In this document: positions 20,285 to 30,220 of the stretch, piece by piece
How positions within the stretch are numbered: position 1 is the stretch's first letter
Layout: each line of letters starts with the position of its first letter
NCBI GenBank assembly: GCA_026770595.1
Contig: MU633573.1
Span: forward strand, 1-51,264
Reading direction: 5' to 3'
Source of the DNA: Ochromonadaceae sp. CCMP2298
Lineage: Eukaryota; Sar; Synurophyceae; Ochromonadales; Ochromonadaceae
Length of the DNA: 51,264 nt
The notes under the pieces: model-generated
Seen by the model: only the letters and a program-made list of their open reading frames with translations
What the model was told of the DNA's origin: nothing
The model's database searches: none
Position numbers and translations under genes: made by a program

Positions 20285-21251
20285 GTCGGAGCTTCGCACT
20301 GCGCAGAAGACTTCGAGACGCGAACTGGTTGTTCAGGAACGGCTCTCCTAAGTGAACAGCTTCAGATTACGAGCTCCTAAAAGAGTCGCTCGTTTGTCCT
20401 CCTCCTCATCAGAGAGGATCTTTCCAGTTTTCGGTTTGCGATATTTTCCCCCGACAAAAAGTGGGAGAAATATGAATTTTTGGTAAACGATTTTGGTCTT
20501 TTATATGTGAACACAACCGCCCCCCTTGGATTTTAGATCGTACTATACCAATTTCCATGATAGCTTAGTGACATTCAATTTAACCATATCATTAGCTATT
20601 CTGGCAGTTTGGCCGTACGAAGATGATTTGTATAAATATTAGGCCTAAATGGACTAACGCGTAGATTCCTACTGCGGGGGTGAGTGAGTTTCAACTGGAT
20701 GAGCGCAACACGTTCTTTGAATGAGCGAGAAAAGAATGAAAGAATGATCGTTCTTGGATGCCCGAGTACCGACCTAGCCTAGCCTTGCCTGAGGTTTATT
20801 AAAATTAATCTACCAAAGAAGAATGTGGCTGCTCACAGAAACGGTATCAAATAAACCGGATATTCGTAAACGAACCCGCCGTTTCCGGTTTGCGATGGCA
20901 AAAGCGGACAAGCACGCAGCCGCTGCTTTGCAAAAAGGTTCTGCTGTCCTCACGCGCTGCGTGCTCTATTCACTAAACACAGCAGTCATTGGGCAACTGA
21001 TCACAACTTCCTGGAAGAAGCTGGAAGGAAGCCTCGTCAGTCCATATTTCCGGGGCGCGCGCGAAGGTACCTGCAGTTTTCGCGGCGTAGATTCGTCTGT
21101 CGCTGGAGTGTGGCCGTGCATCCACTGAGTCCTTCCTACTCCCAGCGATCTCCTGGTCTTGAGAGAGCGTTGATTGCAGTCGCTTTGGAGTACTGCTCTT
21201 AGGTTCCGACGCACGGCTTTGATCTGGGGGCTGAATTCTTTTGCGGTCGCG
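20285..21251. other. Long divergent intergenic region, syntaxin / SF3B2
   Basis: This 967-bp stretch is one of the longest gene-free segments in the dense part of the window. It is AT-rich between 20440 and 20660. Open frames of about 100-150 codons on both strands (20823-21128, 20966-21422) read as Arg/Ser-rich strings with no family features and are taken as noise. A word series AATGAGCGAGAAAAGAATGAAAGAATGA at 20720-20747 is locally repetitive. Both promoters must lie here. Confidence 0.4.
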
Positions 21252-22826
21252 ATGTCTGCGGTTAGGCGGCCAACCAAAAATGAGAAGCGACGATCCAAGA
21301 ACAAGGAGGTCCAGGCTGCGCCCAAACCGACTAGTGCAACCCAACGAGTTGCTAATGGTGCCACCGCGGATGATTCTGATGGAGTAGAAATTGAATACGT
21401 CTCTGCCAAATACGACGATCAAGACGACATAGAGTCAGTACTCGATCAGTTTCGGGGCATTTTTGAGAAGTTCTCGAAGCCAGAGGACCTGCTGAGCGAC
21501 GCAGTGGAGGAGGCCGCGGAGGATAGGGAGGATAGGGAGAATTTAGCGTTGGGGGAGGAGAAGAAGCACGACGAGGTAGACGAGGATGGGAAGCTTTCCA
21601 AGCGGAAGAAGAAGCTGTTGAGTCGATTGAGCGTGGCGGAGCTGAAGCAGCTGGTGGCGCGCCCGGACGTGGTGGAGGCGCACGACGTGACCTCGAGCGA
21701 TCCCCGCCTTTTAGTGTATTTAAAAGCCTACAAGAACACCGTAGCAGTGCCCCGTCATTGGTGCCACATACGGAAGTATCTGACGGGCAAGGTGGGCATG
21801 GAGAAGCCGGCGTTCCAGCTGCCCGAGTTCATCGCAGAGACAGGCATCGCCAAGATCAGAGACGCAGTGATGGAGCAGGAGGCTGCCAAGAAGGCGAAGC
21901 AAAAGAGTAGGGAGAGGGTGAGGCCCAAGATGGGGAAGATTGACATAGATTACCAAGTCCTGCACGATGCCTTCTTCAAGTACCAGACCAAGCCCAAGCT
22001 CACGGGGCACGGGGACCTCTACTACGAGGGCAAGGAGTACGAGGTCAGCATGAAGGAGATGAAGCCCGGCAACTTCTCTGCAGAATTGCAGGCGGCGCTG
22101 GGGATATCAGAGGGTGTGCCCCCGCCCTGGCTGATCAATATGCAGCGCTACGGGCCCCCGCCTTCCTACCCGAGCTTGAAGGTGCCCGGCCTGAACGCGC
22201 CTCTGCCCGCCGGAGCCCAGTACGGATACCAACCAGGCGGGTGGGGCAAGCCGCCAGTTGACGAATACGGCCGGCCCCTGTACGGCGACGTGTTCGGCAC
22301 TGCGGAGGACCCTGCGGCTGCCTTCGGCGCAGAGCTGGTGGACAAGACGTTGCGATGGGGCGAGCTGGAGATCCTGGAGTATTCAGATGCCGAGGACGAG
22401 GACGAGTCGCAGATCGAGGACATCGACGAGGGAGTGTACGACCCCAGTGGGGCGGAGACACCCAGCACGCTGGACGGGGGCGCCTCCGTGACCACGGGCA
22501 TATCGGGTCTGGAGACGCCTGACACAGTGGATCTGCGCAAGCGCTCAGGCGTGGAGACCCCCAGCAGCCTCTACTCTGAGGAAACGCCCGGCCCCGAGCT
22601 GTACCACGTCATCCAGGAGCGCAAGGCGGGTGGCGCGAACCAGATGTTCGGCTCCGACCATGTGTACGTACTCCCCGGCGGAAAGGGCGAGACGGAAGGG
22701 CACACCAACGGAACCTCCTCCCTCGCCGACGGGATGCTCACGGAGGAGAGTGCGAAGATGGGCAAGAAGAGAAAAATGGACTCTTCCGGGGCAGCAATGA
22801 AGCGGATCAAGGAGTTCAAGTTTTAG
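21252..22826 (+). CDS. SF3B2: Splicing factor 3B subunit 2 (SAP145/Cus1)
   Basis: Intronless, 524 residues from ATG 21252 (MSAVRRPTKNEKRRSKNKEV); the frame stays open upstream to a TTG at 21174 but the lysine/arginine-rich start is family-like. SF3B2 is a U2 snRNP component that contacts pre-mRNA upstream of the branch site and binds SF3B4. The DUF382 core is evident: SDPRLLVYLKAYKNTVAVPR, HWCHIRKYL, LPEFIAETGIAKIRDA, RPKMGKIDIDYQVLHDAFF. The PSP domain follows: GKEYEVSMKEMKPGNFSAEL, GVPPPWLINMQRYGPPPSYP, PGLNAPLPAGAQYGY, then DEYGRPLYGDVFG. The C-terminal about 150 residues are acidic and Ser/Thr/Pro-rich with repeated ETP motifs. Shorter than the human protein (895) mainly at the N-terminus. 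Consistent with a genome rich in introns. Confidence 0.95.
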   Translation: MSAVRRPTKNEKRRSKNKEVQAAPKPTSATQRVANGATADDSDGVEIEYVSAKYDDQDDIESVLDQFRGIFEKFSKPEDLLSDAVEEAAEDREDRENLALGEEKKHDEVDEDGKLSKRKKKLLSRLSVAELKQLVARPDVVEAHDVTSSDPRLLVYLKAYKNTVAVPRHWCHIRKYLTGKVGMEKPAFQLPEFIAETGIAKIRDAVMEQEAAKKAKQKSRERVRPKMGKIDIDYQVLHDAFFKYQTKPKLTGHGDLYYEGKEYEVSMKEMKPGNFSAELQAALGISEGVPPPWLINMQRYGPPPSYPSLKVPGLNAPLPAGAQYGYQPGGWGKPPVDEYGRPLYGDVFGTAEDPAAAFGAELVDKTLRWGELEILEYSDAEDEDESQIEDIDEGVYDPSGAETPSTLDGGASVTTGISGLETPDTVDLRKRSGVETPSSLYSEETPGPELYHVIQERKAGGANQMFGSDHVYVLPGGKGETEGHTNGTSSLADGMLTEESAKMGKKRKMDSSGAAMKRIKEFKF

Positions 22827-22946
22827 AATAGTTTTTTTCTTGGGTTGGGGCAGAAAACTTCCGGGGATGAACTGTTGCAGGGCGTTCTGGGCTGCTTGTT
22901 TCCCGTCCGAGTAAGCTAATCCATTGCCTATTTACAACGTTTCTGT

Positions 22947-23571
22947 CTATTTGTGTCCTTTCGAGTCGTTATTCTGCTTGAACTCTCCAGGCGACCCTGA
23001 CAAATCAGACGCTTCCTCCATCATGGCATGAAAATCTGTGGTGCAAGAAGAGATGTCGTATGTTACTCGTCACAGACCACATCGTGATGAACTGCAAGCA
23101 CAGCTACACTTATGCCTTACTTTCAAAGCTTGAAACCGCAGACAGCAGGTCTAACATGAGCGTCTCCATCGATTCCTTTCCATCCGCTGCAGACGCCTCG
23201 GCGCGTTTTATTGCCTCCACGATCTCCGTCTTATCGTACTCTGTTGTGAACTCTTCCATACAATCGTCGAAGATGCTTCCGTAGCTCTCGTACATGCTGT
23301 ACTGCGCAATCGTGTAGGACTCTCCGGCTTTCGTCTCACCGCGGGTAAGAGATTCTGCTTTAAAGTGCCCAGCATTCTCATGCACGAAAAGCTCCAGTTT
23401 GGGCTGCACGGTGGAGAGGAAGAAAGCTGACATCCGCAACATGAGGAAAGACGTATCTGGGTCGACGGACTTGGAGTCAACGTCCGTTTCCAACCACTCT
23501 GGTTTACTGTCATCGTCTTCTTCATTCACTGCCCAGGCGGGATTCTCGTCGTCCTCCAGCAAGCCATCCAT
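22947..23571 (-). CDS. BART-domain protein (ARL2BP-like)
   Basis: Two exons: 23121-23571 and 22947-23035; 179 residues. The middle and C-terminus fit the BART fold that binds ARL2/ARL3 GTPases: an all-helical domain with FFLSTVQPKLELFVHENAGHF, YTIAQYSMYESYGSIFDDCM and, joined across the intron, LLSAVSSFENFHAMMEEASD. The last string parallels the F-x-x-FKxMxxDY end of ARL2BP and is restored only by splicing, which supports the model. The first about 45 residues are very acidic (GLLEDDENPAWAVNEEDDD). ARL2BP/ARL3 pathways serve cilia and mitochondria; which applies here is not shown. Start ATG 23571 (MDGLLEDD). An alternative is the related CFAP36 family. Confidence 0.72.
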
Positions 23572-24014
23572 TTCCAAGTTTTGCGACCCCCGTTCGTGGA
23601 GGGACGAGTTTCTTCGGTTGCCTGCGATTCAGGAGATCATCCCTGCACTCGCTTCAGCAAGGCGAGCAGTGCTGGTTCCTAGAGATGCACGCGAGAGGGA
23701 GTTGTGAAGATGCAAGGGTCGCACTTTTGTTAAGGGGAATGGAACGGCCGTTTCACTTCAAAACCTGGGAACTTTTTAAACCGGTTCGCTTCAATCCGGT
23801 CTCTGACTCAGCTGTTTTTTGCTGACAGGGCATCGCCGGATCGATGCCAGCACAATCACACCACAGCAGATCAAGCTCTCCCAACAGAGAACAGAAACCC
23901 CGCTTTTTTGAAGCAGAACTGTTGCCCGAGTCAGCGGTAGACGCATCCGAAATAGGTCTCACTGCACTATCGAGTAGACGCTATCGACGTCGCTCGTCTC
24001 TTTCGACGGGGGGG
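23572..24014. promoter_or_regulatory. Divergent promoter region BART-protein / ABC1 kinase with recurring motif
   Basis: The region carries the motif AAAACCTGGGAACTTTTT (about 23759-23776), the reverse of AAAAGTTCCCAGGTT found at 48200. It is followed by AAACCGGTTCG and AATCCGGTCTC. An in-frame extension of the ABC1 kinase runs back to ATG 23844, but the signal-peptide-like start at 24015 is preferred. Confidence 0.4.
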
Positions 24015-27004
24015 ATGCTCAGCAGACTTGCGATTCTCTTCGCGGTCATGTATCGCATAGCATCAGCCTTCACCCTCAACGGAAGACATGCTGCTTACTC
24101 TACTGGATCGCAGACGGCCCGGGCTCTTTCAACGAGCTTGCAAATGTCCGACAACGTCGTGGAGAAGCGAAGAAGCTTCGTCGAGCAGGCCGGCGCTGCG
24201 GGGATAGCGTCCGCCGCTGTTATCGCAGCAGCGGCAGTGAACTCTGCAGTCGGCATGAGGCAGCTCTCTGCTCCCGACGATCAAAAGAGCTTCGTGTACA
24301 AGGACGGGGGAGGCGCGGGGCGGGTTGGGCAGGTGGACGAGTACGGACTCCCGCTCGTGTACGACAAGGTAGCATCATATTTCACCCCCTCTCTCTATGG
24401 GGTACATGTTTAACCCCCTCTCTCTGTGCTTATACTCCAGGACCTCATCCAGCTGTACTGGGCTAAGCAGGGGTCCGCCCTGACGCAGCGATGGACAGAG
24501 TTCCTGGGATACTCGGTGCCCTTCCTGACCAGGGTTATCGCCATTGTGGTGGCGGGAGGCACGGAGGATCTGTCCAAGAACGGCGCCAGTCTGGCCAAGG
24601 ACGCTCGTGTTATATTTGAGAAGCTTGGCCCCACCTATATTAAGATGGGGCAGATGATGTCTGTGCGCCCAGACGTGCTGCCCCAGTCCGCCCTGAACGA
24701 ACTGAAGATCCTGCAAGACAGCGTGCAGCCCTTCGACACCCCCACTGCCATCTCCATGATCGAGAAGGAGCTCGGAGGTCCCCTGGGAATGTTCTTCAGC
24801 GAGATCTCCGACGAGCCCGTGGCGGCCGCCAGTTTGGCGCAGGTTTACAAGGCCAAGCTGATCAACTCAGACCAGTTCGTTGCGGTGAAGGTGCAGCGGC
24901 CGCGCATTCTGGAGGTGGTCTCGAAGGACCTGTATGTGCTCAGGAGGGCGGCGGAGGTGTACCAGGGGCTGATGGATAGGTTCGCGCCTCAGCAGCGCAC
25001 CAACTACGTCGCCCTGCTGAACGAGTGGGCCGTGGGCTTTTACACCGAACTGGACTTCAAGAACGAGGCGGCGAACCAGCAGCGCCTCAAGGAGCTCATG
25101 ACGGCTGAGGGCGTAACGGGCATGTACGTGCCCGAGGTCTTCCACGACCTGTGCACGCGCAGGGTCATGGTGAGCGAGTGGGTGGACGGGAAAAAACTGT
25201 CCGACCTCGAGTCCGCCGAGCTGGCCACGCTAATCCCCGACGCACAGGAGGCCTTCCTGACGCAGCTGCTGCAGGTGGGGTTCTTCCACTCCGACCCACA
25301 CCCTGGCAACATGCTGCGCATGGACGTGCCCAGAGGGGACGCGCGCATCGCACTGCTGGACTTCGGACTCGTGGCCAGGTGAGCGCACACCCACCTGTGC
25401 GATGCTGTGTGCCTCAGATCCTTTCGCACATGTTAACCCACCAACATTACTAACATCCCCCCCGCCCTCCCCCCACCACTAACATTACTCTCACACGCAA
25501 CCACAGTATCAAGCAGTCCGACATGGACACCATGGTCTCCGCAATCATCCACCTGGCCAACAACGACTACACCAGTCTGGTCGACGACTTCATCCAGCTG
25601 GAGATCCTGCCCAAGGACTGCGACAGACCCAAGGTACGGCCTGATCGTGTTTGGAAGTAGTAGAAGTAGTAGAACAAGTAGAACTAGTTGCGAGTCCTTG
25701 GGAGTTCGCATCGAATTTAAGTAGGTGACTATGTTCGACTAACTAACATCCCCACCTCCTCCCTCCAGATCATCCCGCTGATGGACAAGGCCCTCACGCC
25801 CTACGTGAAGGGCGGCGGGGCGCAGAGCTACGAGGAGGAGCTGAAGAAAATCTACGGCATGGACGGCTCTATGTCAGGCACCGCGGGGGGCTTCTCAGCC
25901 ATGACGCAGGACGCCCTAACAGTGCTCAACGACATCCCCTTCTCCATCCCCCCCTACTTCGCCCTCCTGGCCCGCGCCATCGTCACACTGGAGGGGGTGG
26001 CTCTCACCGCCAACCCCAAGTACGCCCTTATACTCGAGTCCTACCCCTTCATCTCTCGCAAGCTGCTCAAAGAAGACCGACCCGAGATCCAGCGCGCCCT
26101 GCAGGAGGTGCTGTACAGCCGGGGGGGCAGCGGGCTGCAGGCGACGCGCCTCAGCGTGCTGCTCAACTCGGCACTGGGCATAGTGGCCAAGAGCTCGGGC
26201 GCAATGGTGGACTTCGACACCATCCCCGAGGACGGCGTGAGCCTCACCCAGTCCCTGAAATACCTCCTAGGCCCCTCGGCTGCCTCCCTGCGGCGCCTGC
26301 TGATCGACGAGGCCGTTACCGCGGGAGACATACTGATCCGCCAGGCCTCGCGCAAAGCCTACAGCCAAATACTGCCGCGCCTGCCTCGCCCCCCCTTCCT
26401 AGGCCGCTTCCTGCCCTCCCCGGAGGACTTGCGCGTCCCATTTTTCATCCCCAAGCAGCGCCTGCTCGCCTCCAGCCTGACCGCGGCCCCCGTGGCCCCT
26501 ATTGATCTGGCTGCCTTCACCACCTCTCGGCCGGACTTCGTCAAGCTAGCGCAGAGCGCGAGTCCTGTGTTCCTGACTGCGAAGCAGCTACTGGACGGCG
26601 CGGCGCCCAAGCTCTCCCGCGAAGAGGAGCTCTACGCGATCTCCCTCACTGACCTTGCTGTGCAGACGCTGGGCGCGGATGCGGGCGTGGTGGTGAACGG
26701 AAACGCCCTGCTGGACCCCAGGGCCGCCTCGCGCTTTCTGCTGAGCATCGCTAGCAGTGGTCAGCTGCCCGGCCTTGGTGCCATCCTGACATCCGCACAA
26801 CTACGCGGCATCAGCGACCGACTGCGGCCTCTGCTGGGCGGCACGGACGCGGTTCCCACGGGTAAGGGCGAGGGGCTTACCGAACTAGTCTCCGGCCTGG
26901 GCGGGCTGACTGCCGAAGAGGAGGTGATTCTGCAGGAAACCTCCAACAGCATTCTCCTCAAAATCGCCGACAAATTCATCGGTCGCATGCAAACACTCCT
27001 GTAA
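24015..27004 (+). CDS. Plastid ABC1/UbiB-family atypical kinase (ABC1K)
   Basis: Four exons: 24015-24368, 24441-25378, 25507-25633, 25769-27004; 884 residues. ABC1 kinases regulate quinone/prenyl-lipid metabolism in plastids and mitochondria. The start MLSRLAILFAVMYRIASAF is a signal peptide with an ASA|F site and a Ser/Thr/Arg-rich transit region after it, the complex-plastid pattern. The UbiB-specific KxGQ motif is YIKMGQMMSVRPDVLP; the Ala-rich loop AAASLAQVYKA, the VAIK-type VAVKVQRP, the catalytic HSDPHPGNML and the LDFGLVA motif are all intact. Exon 4 adds about 410 residues after the kinase core, mostly hydrophobic helices plus Pro-rich stretches, with no family I recognise. An upstream in-frame ATG at 23844 would mask the signal peptide and is not preferred. 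Confidence 0.9.
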
Positions 27005-27383
27005 CTTTTCACAATCTACTGTAACTTTTAACCACCCTGGTCACATAAACACCGCCTTCGCACTACTTTAGTCATAACGATTCTTGGCCCAAAAGGGGCA
27101 CAAAGGGGCACAAAGGGGCACAAAGGGGTGCAAAGGGGCACAAAGGGGTGCAAAGGGGTGCAAAGGGGTGCAAAGGGGTGCGAAGTTGTTTGCTGTTAAA
27201 TCTTAACCCTCAGCAGAGGTTGAGAAGCGCGACTACAAATACTTAGAGTAGGAACTTCTAGTAGAGTTTTGGAGGAAAGGCGGTCGAATCGGAAGTTTGC
27301 CTGATCACGACCCAGGACAGTCTGATACAGTCTGAGGGCACGGTGCGGCTGCGAATATGCGCGGTGCGGCTGGTGCACAGCAT
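27005..27383. other. Convergent 3' region, ABC1 kinase / plastid membrane protein
   Basis: Apart from the 10-bp minisatellite the region contains duplicated TCTACTGTAACTTTT-like words just after the kinase stop (27012-27030). No gene is seen. Confidence 0.4.
27091..27180. repeat. Tandem 10-bp minisatellite (CAAAGGGGCA/CAAAGGGGTG)
   Basis: Nine head-to-tail 10-bp units lie in exact register between the 3' ends of two convergent genes. Two unit variants, ...GGCA and ...GGTG, alternate and then become uniform. The repeats are G-rich on the plus strand (GGGG every 10 bp), so a G-quadruplex is possible. Confidence 0.9.
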
Positions 27384-28505
27384 TTACCGCGGGGGGTCGA
27401 GGCTGTAGCCGATAACGGCGGAGACCACGAGGAATGCAACGAAGCCCACGGCAACAAGCTGTAGGGAAGTGGACGGGGTGTGGTTAGGCACAATTTCAGG
27501 TGTAGAGACAGGTGTAGGGGGAGACAGGTGAAGAGGGAGACAGGTGTAGAGGGAGACAGGTGTAGGGGGAGATAGGTGTAGGGGGAGACAGGTGTAGGGG
27601 GAGACAGATGTAGGGGGAGACAGCGACTCACCGCCTGGGACTTGGTCTCCGAGTCCGTCGTCACCTCCACGAAACACTGGCAGAGCATATTCTGCACCCC
27701 CGCCGCGTCGCAGTCCTTGACTCGGTAGATCCACGAGCCCTGGGCGGTAGAGGGGTCGGTGTAGCGGTACTTGCCGCCGCCCGCGCCCTTGGAGGCCAGC
27801 GCGGAGACCTCGTTGAACGTAGCGATCTCCTGGAAGTCACCGCCGTAGGAGGGGCGCTTCTCCACGATGTAGCCGAGGTTGTTCGTCTCCCCGCCGGTGA
27901 CCCACGCGAGGTCCACTTGGTTGCCCGCCATGCGCCACCGCATGCCCTCGGACGACTCGATCTCCCCGCGGTCCAGTATGCTCGTCTTCTTCTTCTTGCT
28001 GGACTCAGGAGCCTCCTTCTGCCTCAGCAGCTCCACCATAGCCTGTGGAGAGGACAAGGGATGGATTAGTACACAGCGCAAGCGAGTCGGTCTACGGAGC
28101 ACCTACATCCTCGTCGATCTGCTTGTTCATCCACGGCGCATACGCGACGCCGTTTTCGTTGAACATCATTCTCTTCGCCCTTCTCTTGAGTCTCTCGGTC
28201 TGCTCAGACTCAGTCTCGTTTTCGGGGATGGGCTCTTTCTTAGCGAGGAGGGCGGACGCGCTTCTCACCTGGGGGTGCAATGAGCAGAGCAGAGAGTTCA
28301 GAGTCGTTGGACGAGCGTAATATGATGAGCACTACACCAAAACAGCACAAACAGTGGGAGGATCGGATAGCGGGTGATAAGTGTTGACAGAGGGATCCAC
28401 CTTGATGGCATTCTTCGCGATATTCCTGCTCAGGGGGATTTGGAAAGACGCTGTGAGCGCTCCGTACGACAGGAGCGCAAGCAGAAGGACTTGCAGGTTG
28501 AACAT
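27384..28505 (-). CDS. Unrecognised plastid-targeted protein with Ig/FN3-like domain and C-terminal membrane anchor
   Basis: Four exons: 28401-28505, 28107-28268, 27632-28042, 27384-27458; 250 residues. All junctions are phase 0. The start MFNLQVLLLALLSYGALTAS|FQIPLSRN is a signal peptide with Phe at the cleavage point, then a basic transit stretch; plastid targeting is inferred. A charged helical part (ERLKRRAKRMMFNENGV, PWMNKQIDED, AMVELLRQKEAPE) precedes a beta-rich domain of about 100 residues: MRWRMAGNQVDLAWVTGG, NNLGYIVEKRP, ASKGAGGGKYRYTDPS, GSWIYRVKDCD, QCFVEVTTDSE. The alternating WxV, YxVxKR and YRVxD spacing resembles a fibronectin-III fold. The last exon encodes one helix VAVGFVAFLVVSAVIGYSL and ends DPPR. 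No named function is known to me. Confidence 0.72.
27477..27626. repeat. Intronic 16-bp minisatellite
   Basis: Intron 3 of the plastid membrane-protein gene is mostly a tandem array of about seven to eight units of the form CAGGTGTAGRGGGAGA, with a few substitutions (AAGAG, ATAGG, AGATG). It sits between the donor (27631) and the branch/acceptor region. Confidence 0.85.
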
Positions 28506-28903
28506 TCTCCTGCTGCGTGGCGATTCTGCCGGAAGTAGGCTGAAGCAAGGCGCGAAGGTGAAAGGCAGTGGGCGGTCTCCGTGGACAGAGATATGCCGAA
28601 TCTACCTCTCTCTTGCAGCTGATGAGCTCCAGTGTGGCCACCTCATCACCTGAGTTGAATGTTGCCCAATAGTTACCCGGTAACATATTTTACCCCAAAA
28701 AGTATCAATTTTTCCCAATTAAAACCTCTTTAGGAACCCACCAACCAAGGGTTTTTTTTGCCCGGGAGCAAGATTGGGCACCCTCTTGCTCGTGTCTTGC
28801 AATCTGACGGTGCACAGGGGTGCATTGACATCGTGGGATCGGCATTCAACGGTCTGGTGCATTGGCGTGGGAGAGGACGTCGCGCAACATCGAAGCGACA
28901 TCT
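28506..28903. other. Divergent intergenic region, plastid membrane protein / organellar TrpRS
   Basis: Shared promoter space of two plastid-directed genes. It contains a short hairpin GTTACCCGGTAAC (28673-28685) and an AT-rich stretch at 28686-28732. No further gene is seen. Confidence 0.4.
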
Positions 28904-30085
28904 ATGAAGTCCTTGTCAGTTCTGCTTCAGCTGGTAGTACTCATGTGGAACCTCGTGGCAACGCATTCTTTCAGGCTGCGCGCGGCAAGTAGGCCATTTC
29001 AACCAGTAGGGCGTCTTACGGTCCTTAGAGAGACAGTAGTCGATGACGCAAAGGCGGCGGCGGAGGCGGCACGCGTGAAGAGAGTGCTATCCGGAGTGCA
29101 GCCCACCGGCACTCTGCACCTTGGCAACTATCTAGGCGCTATTCGGCAATGGGTGAAGTACCAGGAGCAGTACGACAACTACTTCTGTGTGGTGGACTTG
29201 CACGCAATTACTATGCCCCACGACCCCAAGAAACTGGCCAAGGAGAGTCTGCAGGCTGCGGCTATGTACATCGCTTGCGGCATCGACCCCACGAAGAGCA
29301 AGATCTTCGTGCAGAGCCACGTGACCGCGCACGCAGAGCTCACCTGGCTGCTCAACTGCATAACGCCCATCAACTGGCTAGAGAGGATGATCCAGTACAA
29401 GGAGAAGGCGGTCAAGCAGGGGGAGAACGTGGGCGTGGGGTTGTTCGATTATCCGGTTTTGATGGCAGCGGACATCCTGCTCTACCAGACAGACCTCGTG
29501 CCCGTTGGCGAGGACCAGCGCCAGCACCTCGAACTGACCCGCGACATCTCGCGCAGATTCAACGACCAGTTCTGCAAACGCAAGCGGCGGACGTTCAGAG
29601 AGCCTGAGGCTTTGATAGTGAAGGAGGGCGCGAGAGTCATGTCTCTGCAAGACGGGACCTCTAAGATGTCCAAGAGCGCCGAGAACGACAACTCGCGCAT
29701 CAACCTGCTGGACAGCCCCGAGGTCATTCTGCGCAAGATCAAGAAGTGCAAGACGGACACGTTCGACGGCATCGAGTGGGGCAACCCGGACAGGCCCGAG
29801 GCCACCAATCTGCTCAACATTTACCAGTCAGTTACCGACAAATCCAAGGACGAAATCATAGCGGAGGTTGGGGGCATGACCTGGGGGCAGTTCAAGCCCG
29901 TGCTGGCGGAGGCCGTGGTGGCGCACCTGGAGCCCATACAGAGGCGCTACTTCGAGGTTATGGCGGACGAGGCGTATTTAAACAGCGTGCTGCGGGAGGG
30001 GCAGGCGGCAGCCAACGTGCTGGCCGCCGAGACGCTGGGCTGGGCCAAGGACGCGATGGGCCTGCTGCCACCCCCGAGTGCATAG
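28904..30085 (+). CDS. Tryptophanyl-tRNA synthetase, organellar (bacterial type)
   Basis: Intronless, 393 residues from ATG 28904. The N-terminus MKSLSVLLQLVVLMWNLVATHS|FRL is a signal peptide with Phe at the expected cleavage point and an Arg/Ser-rich transit part, so the main target is the complex plastid; dual mitochondrial use is possible. The catalytic body is bacterial-like: VLSGVQPTGTLHLGNYLGAI (HIGH-type HLGN), the DLHAIT motif, GLFDYPVLMAADILLYQ, VPVGEDQRQHLELTRDI and a canonical KMSKS (about residue 255). About 330 residues after the presequence match bacterial TrpS length. The frame is open further upstream to 28862, but only with non-ATG codons. Complements the cytosolic enzyme at 7637-9412. 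Confidence 0.93.
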   Translation: MKSLSVLLQLVVLMWNLVATHSFRLRAASRPFQPVGRLTVLRETVVDDAKAAAEAARVKRVLSGVQPTGTLHLGNYLGAIRQWVKYQEQYDNYFCVVDLHAITMPHDPKKLAKESLQAAAMYIACGIDPTKSKIFVQSHVTAHAELTWLLNCITPINWLERMIQYKEKAVKQGENVGVGLFDYPVLMAADILLYQTDLVPVGEDQRQHLELTRDISRRFNDQFCKRKRRTFREPEALIVKEGARVMSLQDGTSKMSKSAENDNSRINLLDSPEVILRKIKKCKTDTFDGIEWGNPDRPEATNLLNIYQSVTDKSKDEIIAEVGGMTWGQFKPVLAEAVVAHLEPIQRRYFEVMADEAYLNSVLREGQAAANVLAAETLGWAKDAMGLLPPPSA

Positions 30086-30220
30086 AAACAGCCAGAGTAG
30101 AGTCACTAGTGGGTAGATAGTGGGTAGTCGATGGTCGATAGGTGGGTTGTCACAATTGATCTTGTTTACATAAATGTTCAAAAGATAAAGGGATTTTATA
30201 CTGTCACCCCCAGTCTACAC

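Noticed and set aside
20823-21422. Overlapping open frames of 100-150 codons on both strands between syntaxin and SF3B2.
   Set aside because: They are Arg/Ser-rich without motifs, contradict each other and lie in promoter space.
23844-24014. Earlier in-frame ATG for the ABC1 kinase.
   Set aside because: It would bury a clear signal peptide (MLSRLAILFAVMYRIASAF) about 57 residues inside the protein.
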